A DNA stretch of 64,000 nt, from the NCBI GenBank assembly GCA_019359325.1, contig JAHHHN010000014.1, positions 62,001-126,000 of the forward strand, read 5' to 3'. The notes beneath the pieces were generated by a model that saw only the letters and a program-made list of their open reading frames with translations, made no database searches and was not told where the DNA came from. Numbering within the stretch: position 1 is the first letter of the stretch; each line of letters starts with the position of its first letter. The DNA is from Mojavia pulchra JT2-VF2. GTDB lineage: Bacteria; Cyanobacteriota; Cyanobacteriia; Cyanobacteriales; Nostocaceae. Made by a program: the position numbers and the translations under genes. Below, piece after piece: positions 56,317 to 64,000 of this stretch.

Positions 56317-57639
56317 TTATTCATTCATATTACGGTAAGTCGCAACCGCTGAAGGTGATATACGGTTCAAGTAGCGGAAAATCCAGTATTTGAAAATGGT
56401 ATCTAGAATCACGGGAAAGGTGGCAATAAATAAGAAGATAAAATCTCGGTTGGCTGGTAATCCCCAATGACGCGATAAACCTTCCAAAATTACTTCCCAA
56501 CCATGAGGAGAGTGAAACCCTACAAATACGTCAGTAAACAAAATTATAATAAATGCTTTAGCACTGTCACTCAGCCCATAGACAACATGATCGAAGAACT
56601 CTTTGAGAACGGCAATAGACTTTTTACTGGCGATCAAAAGCCAAATGAAAGTTCCCACAGAGAACATATCTGCAAAAACATTTTTAATAGCATTTGAGCT
56701 TTCTTCGCGGAATTCTTGAGCAATCTCCTGAGCCTTCTCTTTCATTTGGGTTTCAATATTTTCAGGAGATAGCGACGGTGATCTGCTAATAAGATTTTCA
56801 AATTTTATTCTATCTTCAAACCTTTCTAGCTCCACTAGTGCTTCTTCTTCCATTTCAAAATTGAGGAATATTTGCCCAGTTTCAGAACCTCTAAAACGTT
56901 CAACAAGTGGGCCTACTACCAAAGTTTTTGCTAACTGATGAGTCAGAAGAGGCACTATAATTAGTAGTAATATAAATCTAATAGATATGATTGTTCTTTT
57001 TTGAGTCTGGCGGAAGTTTTGAACAACATCTTGTTCAGAATTGGGATCTAATTCAACTTGTAAACGGATGATTGTACTTAAAATTGACCTGGGCAATATC
57101 CCCGTTGTGTTAGCTTTACCCCGTGGCTTTTTTGAGCCATTATTATTTGTGGATTTTGGTGTTAATGGTTGAGTTATTGCTGAGTTAGCTTCTACATTTG
57201 GGGGTTTGTGTATTAAAACTGGGTAACTTGTTTGATCATCAACTAAATTGTATTTTGAAATAACTTGATCGATGAATCTAAGTTTTTCTAAAATTAATGA
57301 AGGGCTGGGATATTCTACACCTGCTTTATTAGCAGTTTCTTGATTAGCTGTGTTTAAAAACCAACGACTACCTTTAAACTCTGTTAGTCGCATTCGGGTA
57401 ATTTTTAATTGCTTTTTTAAATCTGACTCAAAATAATCCATGACGTTGCTACTGTACATAGCTAAGTCAGAGTTTATTTTATTACCATTAAAATGTTTAT
57501 CTTCTATTTCTCTAATCTTTAATGCTGCATTGTAAGCCTCATCTAGAGAGCGCTCTGGCGTTCGTAAGTACCATCGGTAAGCAGCTAGTAAGAAAGGGTA
57601 AATTTTTTGGCTAAACACAGAATTATTCATTGGAGGCAA
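56317..57639 (-). CDS. pcxA: Proton extrusion protein PcxA (CotA)
   Basis: PcxA is a plasma-membrane protein needed for light-induced Na-dependent proton extrusion and indirectly for CO2 uptake. The 440-residue protein has a long soluble N-terminal part and a membrane part with helices (SIRFILLLIIVPLLTHQL, FIILFTDVFVGFHSPHGWEV, FIFLFIATFPVILDTIFKYWIFRYL). The signature end SPSAVATYRNMNE is conserved in the family. Length is normal. ATG at 57637-57639. Confidence 0.93.
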   Translation of the reverse strand: MPPMNNSVFSQKIYPFLLAAYRWYLRTPERSLDEAYNAALKIREIEDKHFNGNKINSDLAMYSSNVMDYFESDLKKQLKITRMRLTEFKGSRWFLNTANQETANKAGVEYPSPSLILEKLRFIDQVISKYNLVDDQTSYPVLIHKPPNVEANSAITQPLTPKSTNNNGSKKPRGKANTTGILPRSILSTIIRLQVELDPNSEQDVVQNFRQTQKRTIISIRFILLLIIVPLLTHQLAKTLVVGPLVERFRGSETGQIFLNFEMEEEALVELERFEDRIKFENLISRSPSLSPENIETQMKEKAQEIAQEFREESSNAIKNVFADMFSVGTFIWLLIASKKSIAVLKEFFDHVVYGLSDSAKAFIIILFTDVFVGFHSPHGWEVILEGLSRHWGLPANRDFIFLFIATFPVILDTIFKYWIFRYLNRISPSAVATYRNMNE

Positions 57640-57720
57640 TTATCCAGCATTATTTAGTAATTCTTAACCTTAAATTAACGCACGCAGTATACTAACAAAT
57701 CTACAAGGAGAGAGTTTCTG

Positions 57721-59916
57721 GTGTCTCATTCTATTTGGGTTGTTGGTGGTAGCCGCAGTGGTAAGACAGCTCGCTTAGTCGAGCAGTTTTGCAGTTGGGT
57801 GCAAGGCGACAATAACGGCAAGGAATTATTTTATACTAAAAAAAAGGAGCAAAAAACAGGTAAGCAATTACCAAAAGTATTGGATCTTCGGCAAACAGAA
57901 CCAGGACTTTTGCTTCTGGCTGCTAATGATGATAACCGCCGAGAATTAGGAGATAGAATTGTTACTGCAACCTTGGGTAAATATCCGGTTCGCGCCAAAA
58001 CACCATTGGGTTTTTTTCAAGATGAAGTTATTTTATTTTGGCCATTATTAATTCAGTCGTTGCAGCTGAGGGCACAATTTCCTGTTAGATTACGCCCAGA
58101 AACTGAGCAAGAATTAGCCACTAAACTCTGGCGTTCCCAGTTAGACGAAGAAACTTTGCGTCGGGCTGGAGTGAATGAGTATCGTTTAGTGCGTCGCATT
58201 CTAGATTTACTGCAATTAGCTGCATATAGTGGCATAAATTGTGATCAAATTACCCAGATTTTGGCAAGTGGCTTAGGAGAGAACGCTATAAATCTAGAGC
58301 CGGAATTTCTAGGATCTTTGCTGCTAGATTGGCGCAATTGGTGTTTAGACAGGGGGTTGCTAACCTATGGCATTATTACGGAACTCTACAGTCAGCATTT
58401 GTTAACTAATCATAATTATCAACAGCATTTAGTGAAACGCTATCAGGCATTACTGGCAGATGATGTGGATGATTATCCTGGTGTAGCACGTCAGCTGTTC
58501 GAGTTGCTATTAGAGCAAGGTACAGTAGGGGCATTTAGCTACAATCCTGATGGTGCAGTGCGATTGGGATTAGGAGCAGATCCTGACTACCTAGAAGGAT
58601 TAGCAAGGCATTGTCAAGTAGAAAGTTTGATTGGGCCACCCCCTGATTCCTTAGCAATTCGGTTGGCTACGCCGATGGTGGAATTAGCTATAGAGCCGTT
58701 GGTGATGTTGAACTTACCAGAAACGGTACAGTCAATTCAAACTACCTCCCGTGCCCAACTGTTACGGCAAACAGCAGAGGTGATTGTGAATGCCATCAAG
58801 TCGGGGCAAGTAGAACCAGAAGAAGTAGCAGTCATTGCACCAGGTTTGGATGCGATCGCTCGTTATACCCTAATAGAAATCCTCAACAAGCAAAACATCC
58901 CGGTAGAAGCCCTTAACGACCAACGCCCCTTAATTAGCTCACCTGTGATTCGGGCATTACTTACCATACTAGCCTTAGTTTATCCAGGTTTGGGACGTTT
59001 AGTAGATCGAGATGCTGTGGCAGAGATGCTTGTGGTATTGAGTAGAAGGCGAAAAGCACTAGACAACTCTCCAGAACAAGGTACTCAAAACTCAGCAATC
59101 CATACAGAAATTGACCCTGTACGCGCTGGTTTAATTGCAGATTACTGCTTTGAGCCGCATCCTGATCGCCCTAACTTGTTAAGCGTAACTACATTTGAGC
59201 GTTGGGATCGAATTGGCTATGCAGCCACAACAGCTTATAGTGAAATATTACAGTGGTTAGAAAAGCAGCGATCGCAACAAAAACAGCGTCTGATCCCCAG
59301 CCCAATTTCTCTGTTATACCTAGCAATTCAGGACTTTCTGTGTAAAGACAGCAATCCCCCTTATGACGAACTAGCAGCCTTACGGGAATTGTTGGAAACT
59401 GCTCAGCACTACTGGGAAATTAATACCAGACTCCAACAAACCAATTCCCAATTATCTTCACTCAGTACCCCTGAAGCCACCATTGCCGAATTTATTCAAC
59501 TTCTACGGCGTGGTACGATTACAGCCAACCCTTATCCTTTGCGTCCCATCGGCACAGCCAGAAAAGCTGTCACTTTAGCAACCATCTTCCAATATCGTTC
59601 TAGTAGAAGAATTCACCGCTGGCATTTCTGGCTAGATGCTGGTTCCCCTTTGTGGGCAAAAGGTGGCGCGGCTACTCTGTTCGGCGCACCCTTGTTTCTG
59701 CAAGAAAGGCTAGGCGTACCCTGGACAGCAGAAGATGACCAATTAGCGCAAGAACAGCGATTGCAAAGAATTTTGGCAGATTTACTTTCCCGTGTCACAG
59801 AAAAAGTCTATTTGTGTCATAGCGATTTAGCTGTAAGTGGGCAAGAACAAATAGGGCCACTGTTACCTTTAGTCAATGCCTGCGTCTCGGTTATTTCTGA
59901 AGCTGCTGTTACTTAA
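57721..59916 (+). CDS. RecB/AddB-like recombinase family protein
   Basis: This 731-residue protein has a P-loop at the N-terminus (VVGGSRSGKTARLVEQF, GGSRSGKT at 9-16). Large helicase-like parts follow, such as LLADDVDDYPGVARQLFELL (Walker B-like), VAVIAPGLDAIARYTLIEILN and VEALNDQRPLISSPVIRALLTIL, resembling the UvrD/AddB superfamily fold. Databases call such cyanobacterial proteins recombinase family protein. The nuclease or DNA-binding part is not clear, so activity is unsure. GTG start at 57721 with AAGGAGAGAG ahead of it. Confidence 0.75.
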   Translation: MSHSIWVVGGSRSGKTARLVEQFCSWVQGDNNGKELFYTKKKEQKTGKQLPKVLDLRQTEPGLLLLAANDDNRRELGDRIVTATLGKYPVRAKTPLGFFQDEVILFWPLLIQSLQLRAQFPVRLRPETEQELATKLWRSQLDEETLRRAGVNEYRLVRRILDLLQLAAYSGINCDQITQILASGLGENAINLEPEFLGSLLLDWRNWCLDRGLLTYGIITELYSQHLLTNHNYQQHLVKRYQALLADDVDDYPGVARQLFELLLEQGTVGAFSYNPDGAVRLGLGADPDYLEGLARHCQVESLIGPPPDSLAIRLATPMVELAIEPLVMLNLPETVQSIQTTSRAQLLRQTAEVIVNAIKSGQVEPEEVAVIAPGLDAIARYTLIEILNKQNIPVEALNDQRPLISSPVIRALLTILALVYPGLGRLVDRDAVAEMLVVLSRRRKALDNSPEQGTQNSAIHTEIDPVRAGLIADYCFEPHPDRPNLLSVTTFERWDRIGYAATTAYSEILQWLEKQRSQQKQRLIPSPISLLYLAIQDFLCKDSNPPYDELAALRELLETAQHYWEINTRLQQTNSQLSSLSTPEATIAEFIQLLRRGTITANPYPLRPIGTARKAVTLATIFQYRSSRRIHRWHFWLDAGSPLWAKGGAATLFGAPLFLQERLGVPWTAEDDQLAQEQRLQRILADLLSRVTEKVYLCHSDLAVSGQEQIGPLLPLVNACVSVISEAAVT

Positions 59917-59933
59917 GTGGCTGGATTTAACTC

Positions 59934-59958
59934 ATCCCACCCCTTGAAGGGATGGGAT
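59934..59958 (+). terminator. Hairpin downstream of the recombinase-family gene
   Basis: ATCCCACCCC-TTGAA-GGGATGGGAT forms a 10-bp stem with one mismatch, followed by TTTT, 18 bp after the stop codon. A likely rho-independent terminator. Confidence 0.8.
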
Positions 59959-60347
59959 TTTCACCATTTTTTTTGATTATCTTTACTAAAAATTTATCTA
60001 TTATTACTTTTTTTTTATCGAGGCTTTATATAGCCTCGGTTTCTGCAACTAAATATTTATTACATTAGTACCCTAGAGAGATAACTTACGTTAAGCAAAA
60101 ATCTCAAAAAATATTTGGATTAATTGAATTATTTAAACGGCAAAAATAGATAACTTTTATATATATGGCAGTGTATTTAATGTTTCGTTAACTACAAAAA
60201 AATAATCAAATATTATACAGCTAAATGCCATTTTGCAACAAGTTGCTAAAAACTAACTAACTACAAAATTACGTATAAAAAATTGTTCTATAACAAAATC
60301 AAATTTGTAAGTATCAGTTTTTTGAGATTACTAAATCCACTGTTGCA
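59959..60347. other. AT-rich intergenic region upstream of the exosortase
   Basis: This 389-bp AT-rich stretch has no ORF or hairpin of note other than the terminator before it. It must contain the exosortase promoter. Confidence 0.35.
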
Positions 60348-61199
60348 ATGAACATTACTGACCTCAACTTCCCCAAACTTCTCAAAAACGAACCATTCTG
60401 GATCTTAAGTATTGCTGCTGGGCTACAGGCCATTTGTCTCACATTGGTTTGGAAGGCTGATGATACTGGCCATTTGGGAATGAGTATTCTGTTTTTGTGC
60501 GCCGCAGGTTCCCTATTGTGGGACAAACGCCATACGTTGCGCTTCGAGAGCGATGTCTTCTCTAGCATAGTAGGCTCGCTTTTAATTGGTTGGGTACTAT
60601 GGCAAAGTACTTCTCAAAATTTAGAGTATACTCTTCGTCTTTTGCCCTTTACTTCTGCAATTGGTGTCAGCTTATTGGCTTCTGGCTTTAAAGGATTAAA
60701 GCAATATTGGGAGGAATTGATTATCCTGTTTTTCTTGGGAGTCCCCAATGTAATTGCCGATTTATTAATTGATATTTCGCCTTTAAGTGCCAAATTTGCT
60801 ACTTTGATTTTGTGGTATTTAGGCTTTGATGTTGCAATTGATGGGATCAATATTTATTTACCAACCGGCAGCGTCAAGGTTGTTCATAGTTGTTCTGGCA
60901 TAGATACCATCAACTATATGCTAGGCATATCCGTGATTGCTTTAGTAATGTTCCCCGTCTCCCGAAGTAAGAGGTTCTTTGTGCCACTTGTCGCTATTAT
61001 CCTGGGATTTGTAAGCAATGCAATTCGGATTGCTATGCTAGCAGTGATGGTAGGCATCAACCAAGCTGCCTTTGAAAGTTGGCACGGAGGGCAGGCTTCT
61101 TATTTTTACGCTATGTTAAGCATCGTGATATTCGGGCTGTTCTATATGTTGCTGCTGAAGCAAGAAGAACGGCAAGCACAAAATACCGAAAAGTCTTAA
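60348..61199 (+). CDS. Cyanoexosortase
   Basis: Exosortases are integral membrane cysteine proteases that process PEP-CTERM-type sorting signals on exported proteins. This 283-residue, roughly eight-helix protein carries the catalytic triad at family positions: Cys182 in VVHSCSGIDTIN, Arg227 in FVSNAIRIAML and His246 in FESWHGGQA. The cyanobacterial versions are called cyanoexosortase A or B. They are often followed by a small EpsI-like partner, but here msrA follows. Start is ATG at 60348. Confidence 0.92.
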   Translation: MNITDLNFPKLLKNEPFWILSIAAGLQAICLTLVWKADDTGHLGMSILFLCAAGSLLWDKRHTLRFESDVFSSIVGSLLIGWVLWQSTSQNLEYTLRLLPFTSAIGVSLLASGFKGLKQYWEELIILFFLGVPNVIADLLIDISPLSAKFATLILWYLGFDVAIDGINIYLPTGSVKVVHSCSGIDTINYMLGISVIALVMFPVSRSKRFFVPLVAIILGFVSNAIRIAMLAVMVGINQAAFESWHGGQASYFYAMLSIVIFGLFYMLLLKQEERQAQNTEKS

Positions 61200-61331
61200 A
61201 GTTTAATCTTAATAATTTTCGAGAATAACTCTGGATTGTCTGTTGCTGCAAACTCAATCCCCAGCGATCGCCAGAGTAGTTAAAATATTAAGTAAGGTAA
61301 AGAAATTTATGAGAAATCAGCATCAAAATCA

Positions 61332-61997
61332 ATGGCATTATTTGGATTTGGCAAGAAAGTAGCTATACCTACCCCTGAGGAAGCTTTACCAGGAAGATCA
61401 AAGGCTATACCAGTACCTGCTCATCACTATGTCAATGGGAATTCCCTGAAACCTCCTTTTCCTGATGGGCTGGAAAAAGCTTTATTTGGCTTGGGTTGTT
61501 TTTGGGGAGCAGAACGCAAATTCTGGCAACTTGAAGGAGTTTACACTACCGCAGTGGGTTACGCTGCTGGCTTCACCCCCAACCCCACCTATGAAGAGGT
61601 ATGTACCGGACTCACCGGTCACAATGAGGTGGTATTGGTTGTATTTGATCCAAAAGTGATTAGTTACTCCCTACTGCTCAAAGTTTTTTGGGAAAGCCAC
61701 AACCCCACCCAAGGAATGCGCCAAGGTAATGACGTTGGTACTCAGTATCGTTCTGGAATTTACGTATATTCTGAAAGCCAAAAGAAGCTAGCAGAAGCAT
61801 CACGGGACACTTATCAACAAGCCATCAAAGATGCAGGTTATGGAAAAATCACCACCGAAATCTTAGATGCACCTGAGTTTTACTACGCCGAAGGTTACCA
61901 TCAGCAGTACCTTGCCAAAAACCCCAATGGGTATTGTGGGTTAGGTGGGACAAATGTTGCTTGTCCTGTAGGAATTGTGGAATCACAGGTAATATGA
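61332..61997 (+). CDS. msrA: Peptide methionine sulfoxide reductase A
   Basis: MsrA reduces S-methionine sulfoxide in proteins. The catalytic motif is [13 protein letters not shown] with Cys56, followed by [56 protein letters not shown] and [24 protein letters not shown], where Cys residues near the end act as resolving cysteines. The N-terminal 40 residues form the family extension of larger members. The last codon and stop (ATA TGA) come from the mobile element inserted at 61993; without it the frame would end ...QVSG. Confidence 0.95.
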   Translation: MALFGFGKKVAIPTPEEALPGRSKAIPVPAHHYVNGNSLKPPFPDGLEKALFGLGCFWGAERKFWQLEGVYTTAVGYAAGFTPNPTYEEVCTGLTGHNEVVLVVFDPKVISYSLLLKVFWESHNPTQGMRQGNDVGTQYRSGIYVYSESQKKLAEASRDTYQQAIKDAGYGKITTEILDAPEFYYAEGYHQQYLAKNPNGYCGLGGTNVACPVGIVESQVI

Positions 61998-62118
61998 TGT
62001 CCGGCAAATCACCCTGAATATGTCATTGCGAGTGGAACGAAGTGAAACGACGCAATCGCAAAGTTTTTGGGATTGTTACCCTTCGGTCGCAATGACGGTT
62101 ATTTAAACGGACATGATA
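61993..62118. mobile_element. Small inverted-repeat element, copy 2, at the msrA stop codon
   Basis: The left end TATGATGTCC (61993-62002) and the right end GGACATGATA (62109-62118) are inverted repeats with one mismatch. TAA flanks both sides (61990-61992 and 62119-62121) as a 3-bp target duplication. The 126-bp interior has a TCATTGCGAGTGGAACGAAG hairpin repeat and no ORF. Its TIRs match copy 1 at 6356-6584 (right end of copy 1 reads TATCATGTCCGGCAAA, left end of copy 2 TATGATGTCCGGCAAA). Confidence 0.78.
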
Positions 62119-62182
62119 TAAGCGGCTAAAGCACCCTCTGCTCTTCTGCTATTCATGTGTAGCGGCATAAAAGCTGCTTACA

Positions 62183-62224
62183 AAGTAAGCCATCGTATCC
62201 ATATATGAGGCGATGGTTTACTTT
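62183..62224. terminator. Bidirectional hairpin between msrA and the glycosyltransferase
   Basis: AAGTAAGCCATCG (62183-62195) pairs with CGATGGTTTACTT (62211-62223) with one G-T-type mismatch, followed by T-rich sequence on the plus strand and A-rich on the left. It lies between convergent genes. Confidence 0.8.
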
Positions 62225-62229
62225 AATAA

Positions 62230-63225
62230 TTACCGAAAATATTTCTTGCGAAGCTTACCGTAGATGCTCTGTGTGAGTAATTTGGCAAGACGTATTTTCG
62301 TCAAACTCTTAATATTGGATGAGTGATTAACTTTATGATCAAAAAATTCGTTTAATTCATCCAAAATTACTTGAAAACGCTTAATAATATTTTCGTGCCG
62401 ATACTCTGCAAAAAACTGTTCAGGTAAGGCGGGGGTCACTGAAGAATTCAGCACTTTTAAAATGCGTTGAATATCATACTCTTTTGAATATCCAGCAATT
62501 TTATAGCAATTAAAGCCAGGATCTAAATAGTCAGACAGCCCACCATTAACACTAGAAAATACCTGACAGCCACAAGCAAGGGCTTCCATTGGTTGTAGAC
62601 CAAATCCTTCACTTACACGTTGTTGTGCCCAGTACTCAGCGGAGTCATAAAGGTAAACCTTAGCGCGATTGAAAAGTCCAGGCAAATCCTCTACATAAGA
62701 ATTAACCACACATACATTGCACTGCTTTTGCAATGCTGGAATTAATTCTTGCATTAAATATTCAGAGGACTTTCTAGCCTGGACTAAAACATCAATATCT
62801 CGCTCTAGATGTAAATTGCGGAATTCATCAGAAATTTGATTGGGCAAATAATAAATAAGAGAGTTAGGAGCATATTGCCCCCAATATCCCATTGTATTAC
62901 GACTAACAGTAATGATGGGAATGCTTGCTGGCAAATCGAATTTGTAACCTGCACTGTGGGCATGGTAAATGACATTGTAGGATTTTAGCTTGGCAGCAAG
63001 TTTAGCAATATCAAATCCCCAGCTAATCACAAAAATTACATCATCTAAATTATTTTGTTTAAGCAGATCATCAATAAATATTTTGTCTTTTTCTCGTTGG
63101 CGGTAAGTTACAATATCAGCACTACAGATTTGTTGAGCCAAATTAACTGTTTTTAACTCTGCCCAAAGACCACCGCAGGCGAATTTTCCATCTGTTCCAG
63201 GCAGCAAGAAGTAAAGCTTTCTCAT
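62230..63225 (-). CDS. Family 4-type glycosyltransferase
   Basis: This 331-residue protein has a GT-B fold with N-terminal FLLPGTDGKFACGGLWAELK, the interdomain region DVLVQARKSSEYLMQELIPALQ, and the C-terminal donor-binding EGFGLQPMEALACGCQVFSSVNGGLSDYL carrying the E-x7-E motif. It transfers a sugar from a nucleotide donor; donor and acceptor are unknown. It is a single gene, not in a polysaccharide cluster. ATG at 63223-63225. Confidence 0.88.
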   Translation of the reverse strand: MRKLYFLLPGTDGKFACGGLWAELKTVNLAQQICSADIVTYRQREKDKIFIDDLLKQNNLDDVIFVISWGFDIAKLAAKLKSYNVIYHAHSAGYKFDLPASIPIITVSRNTMGYWGQYAPNSLIYYLPNQISDEFRNLHLERDIDVLVQARKSSEYLMQELIPALQKQCNVCVVNSYVEDLPGLFNRAKVYLYDSAEYWAQQRVSEGFGLQPMEALACGCQVFSSVNGGLSDYLDPGFNCYKIAGYSKEYDIQRILKVLNSSVTPALPEQFFAEYRHENIIKRFQVILDELNEFFDHKVNHSSNIKSLTKIRLAKLLTQSIYGKLRKKYFR

Positions 63226-63336
63226 TAGATAATTCTCTTAAATGCCTAACGGCATAGCCATGTAGCAGTAAGTCATTATAGCGACTTTAAATGTTGTGGC
63301 AAGGATAAAACCAGCGGACATTAGCATGGTTGTTTT

Positions 63337-63630
63337 TTAGAGAACCGATACTGGTTTTACAGTTTGCCAGAGAGCATCGACCTCAGAAGGTGTGTATGCA
63401 CCTTCTGATGCAACTGTTACCATGTCTGTGAGTCGTCCAGCCAGAAACGAACGTCCAACCTTGATCAGATTCTCGTCTGGATAAGAGCGATGAACCCATA
63501 ACCCAATCTCTAAAGGGTCAATTCCATCTGATTGCACCTCGAACACAACTTTATGGAATGGTTCAATAAAGCCTGGTCGGTGCTGGTCACGAAACACTTC
63601 TTTGAGGATGATACGGGTTTCAAAATGCAT
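63337..63630 (-). CDS. Hypothetical protein
   Basis: This 97-residue soluble protein shows alternating strands and helices, with FEVQSDGIDPLEIGLWVHRSYPDENLIKVGRSFLAGRL. No membrane segment, Cys or recognised motif. The ATG is at 63628-63630 and a GGAAGGA ribosome-binding site precedes it. Function unknown. Confidence 0.65.
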   Translation of the reverse strand: MHFETRIILKEVFRDQHRPGFIEPFHKVVFEVQSDGIDPLEIGLWVHRSYPDENLIKVGRSFLAGRLTDMVTVASEGAYTPSEVDALWQTVKPVSVL

Positions 63631-63675
63631 GACGGGTTCCTTCCCTAATCAACAGACAAAAGAATTTTTTACTTT

Positions 63676-64000
63676 TCAGTCTTGCCAATTGACCTTTACA
63701 AAATTTGCCTCGCGCCCCCAAACGTCACGTGTACGGCTAATGTTTTCAATTTTCAGGTTGAAGGGAATGGCAGTAGTTACGTAGCGCTGTGCCATAGAAC
63801 CTAAGTCAGGTGCGAGTTCAGCCGCTGTCGTAGCTGCCAATCCCAACCCTATCAATTGCTCAATTGGTCGGAACGGTAGTAACAGAGGCACACCTACAGC
63901 TAGTCCAGCTGTTAACAGCATAGCCACTGATAAATTTGTGCCGCAACGCGGATGGACAGCTAAATCCGATTCTCCACTAGTAAGACGAGATAGGGCGAGT
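63676..64000 (-). CDS. DUF6391-type membrane protein (5' end cut by window)
   Basis: The frame is open from the right edge of the window to a TAA/TGA at 63676 and gives 107 residues. It has LTSGESDLAVHPRCGTNLSVAML, then two hydrophobic helices (LLTAGLAVGVPLLLPF and IGLGLAATTAAELA), and a C-terminal VTTAIPFNLKIENISRTRDVWG. SGESDLAVHPRCGTNL is the hallmark I recognise from the cyanobacterial DUF6391 family. An ATG at 63927 lies inside this region, so the true start is upstream beyond 64000. Function unknown. Confidence 0.7.
   Translation of the reverse strand, partial: LALSRLTSGESDLAVHPRCGTNLSVAMLLTAGLAVGVPLLLPFRPIEQLIGLGLAATTAAELAPDLGSMAQRYVTTAIPFNLKIENISRTRDVWGREANFVKVNWQD

Overview
The window is a chromosomal segment of a filamentous, probably heterocyst-forming cyanobacterium of the Nostocales type. 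The evidence is a form IB RuBisCO large subunit followed by rbcX, many HIP1 octamers (GCGATCGC), a cyanobacterial-type RNase P RNA, the proton-extrusion protein PcxA, the photosystem II repair factor Psb32, a cyanoexosortase, DUF6887/DUF6888 small proteins, and the dense intergenic repeat families (GTGCTGAG, GGGGACT, AATTCAAA types) typical of Nostoc-like genomes. There is no ribosomal RNA, and I found no tRNA, prophage, CRISPR array or transposase gene.

Layout. 1-1.6 kb: rbcL and the first codons of rbcX on the minus strand. 2.4-4.5 kb: a secreted seven-bladed propeller protein and panB. 4.9-7.7 kb: an accessory stretch with two overlapping unknown genes, a 42-bp minisatellite split by a small inverted-repeat element, an unknown gene and a decayed gene. 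7.7-11.3 kb: a glutathione transferase, two Uma2-type nucleases and, between them, a methyltransferase-HIT fusion. 11.8-21.9 kb: serA, prmA, an ethylene-receptor-like photosensor kinase, thioredoxin, fabG, a WecA-like transferase and a CIRCE-controlled groEL. 22.5-29.2 kb: corA, an unknown gene, rnpB, rnc, a Gfo/Idh oxidoreductase and a Cache-domain kinase. 29.5-40.2 kb: a RibD-type reductase, a COG3146-type acyltransferase, DUF4346, psb32, surE, a sugar transferase, a HupE-like protein, an ABC exporter and galE. 40.3-48.2 kb: a SafE-like membrane protein with its secreted partner, an M28 peptidase with DUF6888/DUF6887, a DUF1400 hydrolase, a GNAT, a 52-residue YqaE protein and a SUI1-like factor. 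48.3-64 kb: trpB, two CAP-domain proteins, an RNase D-like exonuclease, a rhodanese without its cysteine, an OmpR-type regulator, mltA, pcxA, a RecB/AddB-like protein, a cyanoexosortase, msrA, a glycosyltransferase and a DUF6391 gene cut by the window end.

Most genes are single transcription units separated by repeats. Tight pairs are few: the 4894/5177 pair, the SafE-like gene with its partner, and M28-DUF6888-DUF6887 plus a 52-codon ORF. Several genes bear on the cell surface (WecA-like transferase, sugar transferase, galE, MltA, exosortase, glycosyltransferase), but they are scattered and not one locus.

The observations I rate highest are: (1) two copies of an apparently non-autonomous element with matching inverted ends and 3-bp target duplications, one splitting the minisatellite exactly in register and one rewriting the last codons of msrA; (2) an ethylene-binding domain joined to a cyanobacteriochrome-like GAF domain in one hybrid kinase; (3) a methyltransferase-HIT fusion whose HIT nucleophile histidine is serine; (4) a dispersed intergenic repeat inside the RNase P RNA.
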